Origin: Pseudomonas sp. dw_358
GTDB taxonomy: Bacteria > Pseudomonadota > Gammaproteobacteria > Pseudomonadales > Pseudomonadaceae
NCBI RefSeq assembly: GCF_018449655.1
Contig: NZ_JAAVUX010000005.1
Span: 62,001-126,000 of the forward strand
DNA length: 64,000 nucleotides
Direction of reading: 5' to 3'
Shown: positions 37,848 to 48,572 of the stretch, in pieces
Layout: each line of letters starts with the position of its first letter
Numbering within the stretch: the first letter of the stretch is position 1
Position numbers and translations under genes: made by a program
The notes under the pieces: model-generated
The model's database searches: none
The model's input: only the letters and a program-made list of their open reading frames with translations
Told to the model about the DNA's origin: nothing

Positions 37848-38732
37848 TTACCCCGCCAACTCCTCCCGTGCGCCCTCGCACAGCGCCACCAGATAATCCC
37901 AGACCACCCGTAGCCGCACCGACTTGTGCAGCTCGCGGCGGGTACTGATCCAATAGCTCCTCTGAATGGTCTCCTGCGGTAGTACCCTCACCAAGACGGG
38001 GTCAGGGCGCGCCATGTAGTTGGGGAGCACTGCAATCCCCAGCCCCGCCCTCGCCGCCTGCTGCTGGGCAATCACACTGGTGCTGCGAAACACCACATTC
38101 GGATTGCGACAGAAGCTGTTGAGAAACAGCAGTTCTTCACTGAACAACAGATCATCCACGTAACCGATCCAATCATGTCGGGCCAGGTCTTCGCGATGCT
38201 GCAAGGGTGACGAGCGCACCAGATAGTCCGGGCTGGCGTACAGCGCCAGTTTGTAATCGGTCAGTTTGCGGGTGATCAGTTGATCAGCTGTCGGGCGATC
38301 GAGATGGATGCTGATTTCAGCTTCGCGGTTAAGAATACTGACGAACCGAGGCACAGCCACCAGCTCCACCTCCAGACCGGGATAGCGTTCATAGAGACTG
38401 CGAATCCGCGGCGCGATAAACATGATCCCGATGCCCTCGGTCACCCCCAGGCGAATCTTGCCCAAGGGTGCAATGGACTGGGTGATTTCTTCCTGGGCCA
38501 ACAGTGCCACGTTTTCCATAGCCTCCGCATGTTTGAGTAATGCGTGTCCTGCGGGTGTCAGCTCGTGTCCTTGGGCATGCTGTATGAATAGCGCCGTTCC
38601 CAGGTGTTGCTCGATGGATTCTATGTGCCTGGCCACTGTGCTGTGGGTGGTGCCCAGGCGCTTGGCCGCCGTGAGCAAGCGGCCACTGCGTTGAAGTTCG
38701 AGAAAGTATTTGAGGTCGTTCCAATCGAACAT
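37848..38732 (-). CDS. LysR-family transcriptional regulator
   Basis: A 294-residue LysR regulator: winged helix-turn-helix at about 1-60 (LKYFLELQRSGRLLTAAKRLGTTHSTVARHIESIE) and a LysR substrate-binding domain at about 88-290. It is divergent from the GMC oxidoreductase gene (126-base gap holding a palindrome), the usual layout for a regulator controlling the neighbouring catabolic genes. The inducer is unknown. Confidence 0.9.
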   Translation of the reverse strand: MFDWNDLKYFLELQRSGRLLTAAKRLGTTHSTVARHIESIEQHLGTALFIQHAQGHELTPAGHALLKHAEAMENVALLAQEEITQSIAPLGKIRLGVTEGIGIMFIAPRIRSLYERYPGLEVELVAVPRFVSILNREAEISIHLDRPTADQLITRKLTDYKLALYASPDYLVRSSPLQHREDLARHDWIGYVDDLLFSEELLFLNSFCRNPNVVFRSTSVIAQQQAARAGLGIAVLPNYMARPDPVLVRVLPQETIQRSYWISTRRELHKSVRLRVVWDYLVALCEGAREELAG

Positions 38733-38756
38733 GCTGCACCTCTAGATAATACAGGT

Positions 38757-38770
38757 GTGCGAAAACGCAC
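38757..38770. promoter_or_regulatory. Palindrome in the LysR/GMC divergent promoter
   Basis: GTGCG-AAAA-CGCAC, exact inverted arms 25 bases upstream of the LysR start codon. The position fits an autoregulatory and activating site for the LysR protein. Binding is inferred. Confidence 0.45.
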
Positions 38771-38858
38771 AGCCCATGGGTGAAAACACTCGTTTCGCTC
38801 TCGAAGTTAAGCACTACCATGAGGAGGTACAAAAATAATAAACAGGCGTGAGGTCATC

Positions 38859-40517
38859 ATGTCGATCGAACAACCCTACGATTACATCATTGTCGGTGCC
38901 GGGCCTGCTGGCTGCCTGCTTGCCAACCGCCTGTCTGCCGATCCTGCTGTGCGTGTGCTGCTGCTTGAAGCCGGCGGCCGCGACAACTATGCCTGGATAC
39001 ATATTCCCGTGGGTTACCTCTACTGCATCGGTAACCCGCGCACCGACTGGTGCTTCAAGACCGAATCGCAACCCGCTTTGCAGGGCCGCAGCCTGAACTA
39101 CCCGCGGGGTAAAGTGCTGGGTGGTTGTTCCTCCATCAACGGCATGATCTATATGCGCGGGCAGTCGGCCGATTACGACAGCTGGGAAGCCCAAGGCAAC
39201 CCTGGATGGGGCTGGAAACAGGTGCTGCCAATGTTCAAGCGCAGTCAGCTGCACTTCTCCGGCAATGGCGAGTTACATGGCGGTGACGGTGAGTGGCGGG
39301 TCGAGCAGCAACGCTATCGCTGGCCGATTCTCGATGCCTTTCGGGTGGCTGCAGCGCAAAGCGGTATCAAGTCCGTGGAAGACTTCAATGGCGGAGACAA
39401 TGAAGGCTGTGGATATTTCCACGTCAATCAGCGTGCAGGCGTGCGCTGGAATTCAGCCAAGGCATTCCTCAAGCCGGTGCTCCACCGCCCAAACCTAACG
39501 GTGATGACCGATGTGCGGGTCGATCGTGTGCTGGTGCAAAACAAGCGCGCAGTGGCCGTAAAGGCCCTTTGGCAAGGCGCTCAGCATTCGTTCAAGGCTC
39601 GCCGCGAGATCATTCTGAGTGCAGGTGCCATCGGCTCGCCCAGCATCCTGCAACGTAGCGGCATCGGCCCCAGACCGTTGCTGGAACGACTTGGCATCTA
39701 TGTGGAACACGAGCTGCCCGGCGTCGGTGGCAACTTGCAGGATCACCTGCAGTTGCGCTTGGTTTATCAGGTCACCAACACCCGAACCCTCAACGTTGTG
39801 GCCAACAGCCTCTGGGGCAAGTTCGGCATGGGCGTTCGTTATCTGTACGATCGCAGCGGGCCTCTGGCCATGGCACCCAGTCAGCTGGGTGCATTTGTGC
39901 GCTCGGGTCCGGAACAGGCCACGGCGAACCTGGAATACCATGTGCAGCCCCTTTCCCTGGACAAGTTCGGCGAACCGCTGCATCGCTTTCCGGCATTCAC
40001 CGCATCGGTCTGCAACCTGCGCCCCAAGAGTCGCGGCCGGGTGGATATTCGCTCAGCCGACCCGGATGTGTCGCCCATCATCGATCCCAACTACCTCAGC
40101 GATCCTGAAGACTTGCGCATCGCCGCCCAGTCAATCCGGTTGACCCGCGAGATTCTTGCGGCGCCGGCCTTGCAGCGTTTCTCGCCGGTTGAATACCTGC
40201 CAGGCGCAGCGCTGCGGACCGAGGAAGAGTTGCGTGACGCGGCTGGGCGTATCGGCACCACGATTTTCCATCCAGTGGGGACCTGCCGGATGGGCCACGA
40301 TGCCCTCGCCGTGGTCGATGCGCAGCTGTGCGTCCACGGTATCGCCGGGTTACGCGTCGCTGATGCGTCGATCATGCCGACCATTACGTCGGGCAACACC
40401 TGCTCACCTACACTGATGATTGGCGAGATGGCCGCCCAGTTCATTCGTGAACACAGCGAGCGTGAGGGCGCCCGTAGCCAAGGCAATATCCGCGAGCCCG
40501 CCTTGCCTGCTATCTGA
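38859..40517 (+). CDS. GMC-family FAD oxidoreductase (choline/alcohol dehydrogenase-like)
   Basis: A 552-residue flavoprotein. FAD-binding site DYIIVGAGPAGCLLANRL (about 7-24), GMC signature 1 PRGKVLGGCSSINGMIYMRG (about 80-99), signature 2 GAIGSPSILQRSGIG, and the catalytic His-Asn region FHPVGTCRMG and SGNTCSPTLMI near the C-terminus. Such enzymes oxidise alcohols to aldehydes. The substrate cannot be read from sequence; similarity to choline dehydrogenase is at family level. GAGGTCATC precedes the ATG. An MHS transporter follows by 96 bases and likely imports the substrate or a related acid. Confidence 0.92.
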   Translation: MSIEQPYDYIIVGAGPAGCLLANRLSADPAVRVLLLEAGGRDNYAWIHIPVGYLYCIGNPRTDWCFKTESQPALQGRSLNYPRGKVLGGCSSINGMIYMRGQSADYDSWEAQGNPGWGWKQVLPMFKRSQLHFSGNGELHGGDGEWRVEQQRYRWPILDAFRVAAAQSGIKSVEDFNGGDNEGCGYFHVNQRAGVRWNSAKAFLKPVLHRPNLTVMTDVRVDRVLVQNKRAVAVKALWQGAQHSFKARREIILSAGAIGSPSILQRSGIGPRPLLERLGIYVEHELPGVGGNLQDHLQLRLVYQVTNTRTLNVVANSLWGKFGMGVRYLYDRSGPLAMAPSQLGAFVRSGPEQATANLEYHVQPLSLDKFGEPLHRFPAFTASVCNLRPKSRGRVDIRSADPDVSPIIDPNYLSDPEDLRIAAQSIRLTREILAAPALQRFSPVEYLPGAALRTEEELRDAAGRIGTTIFHPVGTCRMGHDALAVVDAQLCVHGIAGLRVADASIMPTITSGNTCSPTLMIGEMAAQFIREHSEREGARSQGNIREPALPAI

Positions 40518-40613
40518 GGCGGGGCTCGCTTGAATGCAAGGGTCGTCAGCGACGACCGACAGTGGAACAACAACAATAATCACTGTGCCCATCTGGGCCG
40601 AAGGACTTCAGCG

Positions 40614-42236
40614 ATGACCGACTTGATACACCCCCACTCCCCCGCCACCGTTGCTATCACCGGCAAGGAAGAGCGCAAGATCATTTTCGCGTCATCCCTC
40701 GGGACCGTGTTCGAGTGGTATGACTTTTTTCTCTACGGTGCCCTGGCGGCGGTGATCAGCAAGCAGTTCTTCGCTGGCGTTAACGACACCACGGCCTTTA
40801 TCTTTGCCCTCATGGCATTTGCCGCCGGGTTTCTGGTCAGGCCTTTTGGCGCGTTGGTGTTCGGTCGGCTCGGTGACATGATCGGGCGTAAATATACGTT
40901 CCTCATGACGATCGTCTTGATGGGGCTGTCCACCTTTGGCGTCGGGTTGTTGCCGACCTACGCCAGCATCGGTATTGCCGCCCCGATTATCCTGATTTGC
41001 CTGCGCATGCTTCAGGGCCTGGCGCTGGGGGGCGAGTATGGCGGCGCGGCGACCTATGTTGCCGAGCATGCGCCGGCGGATAAGCGCGGCTCCCATACTG
41101 GGTGGATTCAGTCCACGGCGACGCTGGGCCTGTTGCTGTCCCTGGTGGTGGTTCTGGCCACCCGCTACCTGACCGGGGATCAGTTTGAAGTCTGGGGCTG
41201 GCGCATTCCCTTTTTGGGTTCCATCGTGCTCCTGGCCGTTTCCACCTGGATCCGGATGAGCCTGCATGAGTCACCGTCCTTCAAAAAAATGAAGGCTGAA
41301 GGCAAGGCCAGCAAGTCGCCCATACGCGAGTCCTTCGGTAATTGGGAGAACCTCAAGATCGTCCTGATTGCGCTGTTCAGTATCAACGGTGGCCAGGCAG
41401 TAACCTTCTACACCGCGCAGTTTTATGTGCTGTTCTTTCTCACCCAGATCCTCAAGATGGACCCTGCCCAGGCCAACACCTTGCTGATCATCAGTGTGGT
41501 ACTGGGCGCGCCATTCTTCGTGTTCTTTGGCTGGCTGTCCGACCGAATCGGGCGCAAACCGATCCTCATGGCCGGCTTGCTGCTCGCCACCGTGTTTTAT
41601 TTCCCGCTGTTCAAGGCGCTCAGCCACTACGCCAATCCGCAGATCGATCAGGCCAGCCGGCAAGCGCCGGTGGTGGTGATGGCGGATCCCAAGGCGTGTA
41701 CCTTCCAGTTCGATCCCGTGGGCAAGGCAAAATTCGACAGCCCTTGCGACAAGGTCAAGACGCTGCTGGTCAAGCAAGGCGTGCCCTACAGCTCCGAGGC
41801 TCAGGTTGCGGGCAGCGACGTGGTGGTGACCGTTGGCGAGACCCGCATCAACGGGTATGACGAAGCCGCGCTGCGGGCGGCCGTGACCCAGGCCGGCTAT
41901 CCCACCAAAGCTGATCCTGGGGCCGTCAACCAGCCGATGGTGGTCGCCGTGATCTTCGCCCTGATCCTCATCGCGACCATGACCTACGGGCCGCTGGCGG
42001 CCGTGATGGTGGAGCTGTTTCCAACGCGGATTCGCTACACGTCGATGTCCCTGCCGTATCACATTGGCAATGGCTGGTTCGGTGGTTTCTTGCCCACCGT
42101 GTCGTTCGCATTGGTGGTGTACACCGGGGATATCTTCTACGGGCTGTGGTACCCGGTGCTGGTCACGGGAGGCAGTTTGATCGTGGGCCTGCTGTGCTTG
42201 AAAGAGACCCGGCAGGTGGACCTCGATAACGTCTGA
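40614..42236 (+). CDS. MHS-family MFS transporter
   Basis: A 540-residue proton symporter of the major facilitator superfamily, metabolite:H+ symporter branch (ProP, KgtP, ShiA type). It begins IIFASSLGTVFEWYDFFLYG, the hallmark of this branch, and has RPFGALVFGRLGDMIGRKYTF between helices 2 and 3. About 100 residues (350-445) form a soluble insertion between the later helices, predicted on the outer face. The ATG at 40614 follows GAAGGAC. It is probably co-transcribed with the GMC oxidoreductase under the LysR regulator. The substrate is not known. Confidence 0.9.
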   Translation: MTDLIHPHSPATVAITGKEERKIIFASSLGTVFEWYDFFLYGALAAVISKQFFAGVNDTTAFIFALMAFAAGFLVRPFGALVFGRLGDMIGRKYTFLMTIVLMGLSTFGVGLLPTYASIGIAAPIILICLRMLQGLALGGEYGGAATYVAEHAPADKRGSHTGWIQSTATLGLLLSLVVVLATRYLTGDQFEVWGWRIPFLGSIVLLAVSTWIRMSLHESPSFKKMKAEGKASKSPIRESFGNWENLKIVLIALFSINGGQAVTFYTAQFYVLFFLTQILKMDPAQANTLLIISVVLGAPFFVFFGWLSDRIGRKPILMAGLLLATVFYFPLFKALSHYANPQIDQASRQAPVVVMADPKACTFQFDPVGKAKFDSPCDKVKTLLVKQGVPYSSEAQVAGSDVVVTVGETRINGYDEAALRAAVTQAGYPTKADPGAVNQPMVVAVIFALILIATMTYGPLAAVMVELFPTRIRYTSMSLPYHIGNGWFGGFLPTVSFALVVYTGDIFYGLWYPVLVTGGSLIVGLLCLKETRQVDLDNV

Positions 42237-42249
42237 GGCAAAGGCCAAG

Positions 42250-42287
42250 CAAAAAAAACCGGCGCTGAGGAGCGCCGGTTTTTTGTT
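42250..42287. terminator. Bidirectional terminator between transporter and plsC
   Basis: AACCGGCGCT and AGCGCCGGTT form a 10-bp stem with a GAGG loop, flanked by eight A on the left and six T on the right, so it can work on both strands for the convergent transporter and plsC-glyQ transcripts. Confidence 0.9.
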
Positions 42288-42398
42288 GTTCGAAAAACTT
42301 ATGCACGGAACGCAGTGAATTTTTCTAATAAGTTATTTCTTTGTAGATCAATAAGTTGCTTGAGTATTCGAGAAGCTCCAAGAAAAACAATACACAAG

Positions 42399-42407
42399 TT
42401 ATCCACA
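42399..42407. other. Perfect DnaA box upstream of the plsC stop
   Basis: TTATCCACA at 42399-42407 lies in the gap between transporter and plsC ends, 13 kb from oriC. Function unknown; part of a wider excess of such sites. Confidence 0.45.
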
Positions 42408-42410
42408 GAA

Positions 42411-43181
42411 TCAGGCGGCGCTTTCGGCATCGTTTCGTGCGGCAGGTGGCAACGACCCCAGGCTGCGTTGGGCATCCTCGTTCCATTTGGCAAAACGGTC
42501 GTTCAACTCGGCAACGGCCCGCGGCCCGGTGCCTTGTGCGAACATGGGTTCGCCGATGATGACCTCGATCACCCCGGCTCGTTTGCCCCAGCCTTCCTTG
42601 GGCCAGTATTTGCCGGCGTTATGGGCGATGGGCAGGACCGGCAGTTCGGCATTGACCGCCAGGGCAGAGCCGCTTCGGGTGAATTTGCCGATCTGGCCGA
42701 ACGGCACACGGGTGCCTTCGGGGAAGATCAGCACCCAGACTCCGTCCTTCAAAAGCTCGTCACCCTTGCTGGCCACTTGCTTGAGCGCCACCTTGGGATT
42801 GTCGCGGTTGATGGCGATCGGACGCAGCATTGCCATGGCCCAGCCGAAGAACGGCACGTAGAGCAGCTCACGCTTGAGCACTTGGCTCAGCGGCTGAAAG
42901 TAGGCCGAGAGAAAGAAGGTCTCCCAGGTGCTTTGGTGATTGGAGAGAATCACACAGGGACGCTGCGGAATATTCTCGGCACCGGTCACGTTGACCTGGA
43001 TATCGAGGATGTTACGCGTCAGCCACAGCGCGCAGCGACACCAGTACACGTTGATGAAGCGATAGCGCGCAGGGAAGCTCAGAAACGGCGCGATAAAAAA
43101 GCTCAGGGAACACCACAGCAGACAGCTGGTGCCCAGCAACAGGTAATAGAAAAAAATCCTGATAGCCCGCAGGGTCGACAT
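42411..43181 (-). CDS. plsC: 1-acylglycerol-3-phosphate acyltransferase
   Basis: A 256-residue inner-membrane enzyme that acylates lysophosphatidic acid to phosphatidic acid. An N-terminal hydrophobic segment (about 10-35), the acyltransferase motif NHQSTWE (an HX4E form of HX4D, common in proteobacterial PlsC) and FPEGTR are visible. The ATG at 43181 (MSTLRAIRIF) fits P. aeruginosa PA0005. It follows gmhB in the glyQ-glyS-gmhB-plsC series. Confidence 0.95.
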   Translation of the reverse strand: MSTLRAIRIFFYYLLLGTSCLLWCSLSFFIAPFLSFPARYRFINVYWCRCALWLTRNILDIQVNVTGAENIPQRPCVILSNHQSTWETFFLSAYFQPLSQVLKRELLYVPFFGWAMAMLRPIAINRDNPKVALKQVASKGDELLKDGVWVLIFPEGTRVPFGQIGKFTRSGSALAVNAELPVLPIAHNAGKYWPKEGWGKRAGVIEVIIGEPMFAQGTGPRAVAELNDRFAKWNEDAQRSLGSLPPAARNDAESAA

Positions 43182-43211
43182 AACGGCTTTTACCATGACG
43201 GACAAAACGTC

Positions 43212-43745
43212 CTATTTGTGAGTAAGTTCTCTGGCGATCGCCGCCAGATCCTCGAAAATCAAAGTGCCAGAAGGCAGCGGCTTGCCCAGGGTCTTGCGAC
43301 CTTTCCCAGTCTTGACCAGAACAGGCTGACAATTTGCGGCCAAGGCCGCCTCCAGGTCACTGCTACTATCGCCGACAAACCATACGCCCGACAATTCACA
43401 GCCGTAGTGCTGACCGATGGTACGCAGCATGCCCGGCTTGGGCTTGCGGCAATCACAGCCCGCATCGGGGCCGTGGGGACAGAAAACGATCAGGCCGACC
43501 TCGCCACCCTCTTGCGCCACCCGCTCGCGCAAACCCGCATGCATGGCATCGAGGGTGGCCAGATCGTAATAGCCTCGGGCAATGCCGGACTGGTTCGTGG
43601 CAACCGCCACCGTCCAGCCAGCACGGCTCAGCTGCGCGATAGCGGCAATCGCGCCGGGGATCGGAATCCATTCTGCGACCGACTTGATATAAGCGTCGGA
43701 GTCTTCATTGATGACCCCGTCGCGGTCCAGTATCAGCAGCTTCAA
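43212..43745 (-). CDS. gmhB: D-glycero-beta-D-manno-heptose-1,7-bisphosphate 7-phosphatase
   Basis: A 177-residue HAD phosphatase for ADP-heptose synthesis (LPS inner core). The HAD nucleophile motif is LILDRDGVIN (4-13), and the zinc-binding loop FCPHGPDAGCDCRKPKPG is the GmhB signature. It lies 3 bases after glyS. Confidence 0.96.
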   Translation of the reverse strand: MKLLILDRDGVINEDSDAYIKSVAEWIPIPGAIAAIAQLSRAGWTVAVATNQSGIARGYYDLATLDAMHAGLRERVAQEGGEVGLIVFCPHGPDAGCDCRKPKPGMLRTIGQHYGCELSGVWFVGDSSSDLEAALAANCQPVLVKTGKGRKTLGKPLPSGTLIFEDLAAIARELTHK

Positions 43746-43748
43746 GGC

Positions 43749-45799
43749 TTACCCCAGCAACGAAATGTCAGCGACACCGAGAAACAGGCCACGCAGACGT
43801 GCCAGCAGCGCGTAGCGGTTGGCGCGCACCTTGGCATCGTCAGCGTTGACCATGACCGCCTCGAAGAAGGCATCCACGGGCTCGCGCAATGCCGCCAGGC
43901 GCGCCAGGGTTTCCGCATAGCGGCGCTCGGCAGCCAAGGGTTGCACAGCCTGATCGGCCTGCTGGATCGCCGAGTACAGCGAGAACTCGTTGGCGTTGTC
44001 GAAGTACTTGGGCTCGACGGTCTGGGCAACCTGCCCGTCCGCCTTGCTCAGCAGGTTCGACACGCGCTTGTTCACGGCGGCCAGGGCCGCGGCTTCAGGC
44101 AGCTTGCGGAACGCTTGCACGGCTTGCACACGCTGGTCGAAGTCCAATGCCGAGCCCGGCTTGAGCGCACGCACCGACAGGTAAGTGGCGACGTCGGTGC
44201 CTTCGTCTTCGTAGCGGGCTCGCAGGCGGTCGAAGATGAATTCCAGCACCTGATCAGCGAGACCCGGTGCCTTGACCTGAGTACCAAACTCCGAAACAGC
44301 GAACGCCACGGCCTGGGTCAGGTCCAGATCAAGGTCTTTTTCGATCAGGATGCGCAGCACGCCCAAGGCGGCACGGCGCAGTGCATAGGGGTCGCGGCTG
44401 CCGGTGGGCAGCATGCCGATGCCGAAGATACCCACCAGGGTGTCCAGTTTGTCGGCGATGGCCACCGCCGCGCCGGTCAGCGAGGTCGGCAGTTCGGCAC
44501 CCGCGCCGCGGGGCATGTACTGCTCGTTCAGCGCCAGCGCGACGTCCTGTGCCTCGCCGTCGTTGATCGCGTAGTAGTAACCGGCCACACCTTGCATCTC
44601 GGGGAACTCGCCGACCATCTCGGTGGCCAGGTCGCACTTGGACAGCAGACCGCCACGGGCGGCACGTTGAGCATCGCCGCCGATGCGCGGGGCAATGAAG
44701 GCGGCCAACTTGGAAACACGCACGGCCTTGTCGTAGACACTGCCTAGTTTTTCCTGGAAAACCACGTTCTTCAGGCGCTCGTTGAAGGTTTCCAGCGGCT
44801 GCTTCTTGTCCTGCTTGAAGAAGAACTCCGCGTCGGTCAAGCGTGGGCGCACGACTTTCTCGTTACCCTCGACGATCTGGCGCGGGTCCTTGCTCTCGAC
44901 GTTGGCCACGGTAATGAAACGCGGCAGCAACTTGCCTTCGGCATCGAGCAGGCAGAAATACTTCTGGTTGTCCTGCATGGTGGTGATGAGGGCTTCCTGA
45001 GGTACTTCAAGGAAACGCTCCTCGAACGAGCACACCAGCGGTACAGGCCACTCCACCAGCGCGGTCACCTCGTCCAGCAGGCTGGGCGGCACGATGGCGG
45101 TACCTTCCTGTTGCAGGGCCAACTCGGCGGTGCGCTTGCTGATCAGCTGACGACGCTCCTCGAAATCGGCGAGTACGTACGCCTGGCGCAGGTCTTCCTG
45201 ATAGTTGGCCGGCGAGGTGATGCGCACCGGTTCCGGATGATGGAAGCGATGACCGCGCGATTCTCGGCCGGCGTTCTGGGCGAGGATGGTGCAGTCCACC
45301 ACCTGATCACCCAGCAGCATGACCAGCCATTGGGTCGGACGCACGAACTCGACCTTGCGCGAACCCCAGCGCATGCGCTTGGGAATCGGCAGGTCGTTGA
45401 GCGAATCTTCGACGATGGTCGGCAACAGGCTGGCGGTCGGCTTGCCTTTGATGCTCTGGCTGTAGCGCAGTTTGGGGCCGCTTTGATCGATTTCGCTCAG
45501 GTCGACGCCGCACTTCTTGGCAAAACCCAGGGCGGCCTGGGTCGGCTTGCCTTCGGCGTCGAACGCCGCTTGCAGGGGCGGGCCGTCGAGATTGATGCTG
45601 CGATCAGGCTGCTGGGTGTCCAGCGAGGTGACCAACACCGCCAGGCGGCGCGGCGCGGCGAAGTAACGCTTGGTGGTGAAGGTCAGACCAGCGGCCTGCA
45701 GGCCTTTTTCAATGCCGGCCAGAAAGGCTTCGCCCAGGCTGTCGAGGGCCTTGGGTGGCAGTTCTTCGGTGCCCAGTTCAACCAGGAAATCTTGCGCAC

Positions 45800-45803
<4 letters not shown>
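43749..45803 (-). CDS. glyS: Glycine--tRNA ligase beta subunit
   Basis: A 684-residue subunit of the alpha2beta2 glycyl-tRNA synthetase, responsible for tRNA recognition. It starts [20 protein letters not shown], the family hallmark, and contains the HD-like region and the C-terminal anticodon-binding domain. Its ATG overlaps the glyQ stop (ATGA). Confidence 0.98.
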
Positions 45804-46747
<944 letters not shown>

Positions 46748-46829
46748 GAAATTCACCTGTATCTGGGGCTGCGAATATAAAGAGCGGGAGTATACCGCGA
46801 TTCGGCGGCGCCTCTACCCATGGAGCCCT

Positions 46830-47381
46830 ATGCCTCGCTGCTTTTGGTGTACTCAAGACCCCCTCTACCAGGACTACCACGATCATGAATGGGGCGTGCC
46901 GCTGCGCGAGGCGGGCGCGTTGTTCGAGTTGCTTTTGCTCGAAGGGTTCCAGGCCGGTCTGTCGTGGTTCACCATCCTGAAAAAGCGGCAGCGGTATCGC
47001 GAAGTCATGTTCGGTTTCGATCCGCGCCAGCTCGCCGACATGAGCGACGACTACATCGAGCGCCTCATGCAGGACCCCGGCATCGTGCGCAACCGCCTCA
47101 AACTCCACGGCGCCCGGCGCAATGCCCAAGCCTGGCTCAAGCTCGACAAACCCGTCGACTGGCTGTGGTCCTTCGTCGGCGGCCAGCCGAAAATCAACGA
47201 CTTCACTGACCGCAGCCAGGTGCCCGCCGTCACTGCGCAAGCCCAGGCCATGAGCAAGGCCCTGCAAAAGGCCGGCTTCACCTTCGTCGGGCCCATCATC
47301 TGTTACGCCTTCATGCAGGCCTCGGGGATGGTCATGGATCACACACGCGATTGCGATCGCTATGGGGCCCTGCAGCCGTGA
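46830..47381 (+). CDS. tag: DNA-3-methyladenine glycosylase I
   Basis: A 183-residue base-excision enzyme that removes 3-methyladenine. The zinc-binding N-terminus RCFWCTQDPLYQDYHDHEWG (Cys4, His17) and the C-terminal HTRDC supply the metal ligands; the helix-hairpin-helix fold lies between. GGAG precedes the ATG. The divergent glyQ promoter is within the 82-base gap. Confidence 0.97.
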   Translation: MPRCFWCTQDPLYQDYHDHEWGVPLREAGALFELLLLEGFQAGLSWFTILKKRQRYREVMFGFDPRQLADMSDDYIERLMQDPGIVRNRLKLHGARRNAQAWLKLDKPVDWLWSFVGGQPKINDFTDRSQVPAVTAQAQAMSKALQKAGFTFVGPIICYAFMQASGMVMDHTRDCDRYGALQP

Positions 47382-47420
47382 CGGTTACAATGGCCGGCTT
47401 GTGCCAAGAGGAACGCTTCT

Positions 47421-48308
47421 GTGGATAAGTTCAAAGGTGCGCTGATGGTCGGCGTATTGCGGTTGTTTGCCCTGTTGCCGTGGCGCGCGGTGCAGTGGGT
47501 GGGGGGCGCCATCGGCTGGATCATGTGGAAACTGCCCAACCGCTCCCGGGAAATCGTACGGATCAACCTGAGCAAATGCTTTCCCGAGATGGCACCCGAG
47601 GCCCGGGAACACCTGACCGGCCAGGCCCTGATGGACATCGGCCGCTCTTTCACCGAAAGCGCGTGCGCCTGGATCTGGCCGGCCCAGCGTTCGCTGGATT
47701 TGGTGCGCGAAGTCCACGGCCTCGAAGTCCTCGAGCAAGCCCTCGCCACCGGCAAGGGCGTGGTCGGCATCACCAGCCACCTGGGCAACTGGGAAGTGCT
47801 CAACCACTTCTATTGCAACCAGTGCAAACCCATCATCTTCTACCGCCCGCCCAAGCTCAAAGCGGTGGATGACCTGCTGCGCAAACAACGGGTACAAATG
47901 GGCAACCGCGTGGCCGCCTCGACCAAGGAAGGCATCCTCAGCATCATCAAGGAGGTCCGCAAGGGGGGCCAGGTCGGCATCCCGGCAGACCCCGAGCCGG
48001 CGGAATCGGCAGGGGTCTTCGTGCCCTTTCTGGGCACCACCGCGCTGACCAGCAAGTTCGTGCCGAACATGCTCACCGGCGGCAAGGCGGTCGGGGTCTT
48101 CCTCCATGCATTGCGCTTGCCGGATGGCTCGGGTTATCGGGTCATCCTGGAAGCAGCGCCGGAGGCGATGTACAGCAGCGATACGCCCACGGCGGTGGCC
48201 GCCATGAGTGGGGTGATCGAGCGGTATGTGCGGGAATACCCGAGCCAGTATATGTGGAGCATGAAGCGGTTCAGGAAGCGGCCCGAAGGGGAAGCCCGGT
48301 GGTATTGA
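47421..48308 (+). CDS. lpxL: Lipid A biosynthesis lauroyl-type acyltransferase
   Basis: A 295-residue LpxL/HtrB-family inner-membrane enzyme that adds a secondary acyl chain to lipid A. It has an N-terminal membrane segment (about 8-30) and the catalytic SHLGNWE (HX4E). The GTG at 47421 follows AGAGGA with 8-base spacing; a DnaA box (TGTGGATAA, 47420) covers the start codon. The neighbour corresponds to PA0011 of P. aeruginosa. Which acyl chain it uses cannot be read here. Confidence 0.93.
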   Translation: MDKFKGALMVGVLRLFALLPWRAVQWVGGAIGWIMWKLPNRSREIVRINLSKCFPEMAPEAREHLTGQALMDIGRSFTESACAWIWPAQRSLDLVREVHGLEVLEQALATGKGVVGITSHLGNWEVLNHFYCNQCKPIIFYRPPKLKAVDDLLRKQRVQMGNRVAASTKEGILSIIKEVRKGGQVGIPADPEPAESAGVFVPFLGTTALTSKFVPNMLTGGKAVGVFLHALRLPDGSGYRVILEAAPEAMYSSDTPTAVAAMSGVIERYVREYPSQYMWSMKRFRKRPEGEARWY

Positions 48309-48353
48309 TGTGCAGGCAACCCGCCTAACCGCCACCGCAACCCAGGCGTCCCC

Positions 48354-48400
48354 TGTAGGACCGAGCCGGCCGCCGTAGCGGTTGCTCGGGAACCGAGCGC
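48354..48400 (+). repeat. REP element, diverged copy
   Basis: TGTAGGACCGAGC at 48354 and GCTCGGGAACC at 48383 match the two ends of the REP at 48538, but the short TT loop is replaced by a longer GC-rich segment. It is a diverged member of the same family. Confidence 0.6.
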
Positions 48401-48419
48401 CGCGGCATGTCTTGTCAAT

Positions 48420-48454
48420 GGCGTCGCCTGGTTCCCGAGCAAGCTCGGTCCTAC
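48420..48454 (-). repeat. REP element, inverted copy
   Basis: A 35-base element whose reverse complement is identical, base for base, to the copy at 48538-48572. Its core CCGAGCTTGCTCGG is a hairpin. It resembles the GTAGGAGCGAGCTTGCTCGC REP family of P. fluorescens-type genomes. Confidence 0.85.
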
Positions 48455-48537
48455 AGATGGGTGTTGCCCAAAAGGCCGCGCATCTGCCAGGAATCATTTA
48501 TTTTCTCTGCGTCCGGGTAGGTCAGTTCGCCGCCCCC

Positions 48538-48572
48538 GTAGGACCGAGCTTGCTCGGGAACCAGGCGACGCC
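48538..48572 (+). repeat. REP element, forward copy
   Basis: A 35-base element beginning GTAGGACCGAGCTTGC and ending GGCGACGCC, the exact inverse of the copy at 48420-48454, forming a REP doublet 83 bases apart. The remainder of 48309-48787 holds no gene; the promoter of hcp should lie after 48600. Confidence 0.85.

Noticed and set aside
37605..37913. A 102-codon frame starting with TTG after the nuclease gene
   Set aside because: It runs through the bidirectional terminator at 37815-37843 and into the LysR gene, so it is unlikely to be translated.
42315..44747. An 810-codon open frame on the plus strand
   Set aside because: It runs antisense across plsC, gmhB and part of glyS, all of which show intact family motifs. 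Long antisense frames are expected in GC-rich DNA.
48354..48572. Possible CRISPR array from repeated 35-base units
   Set aside because: There are only three units, two in opposite orientation, with unequal spacing and no cas genes; they match the Pseudomonas REP type.
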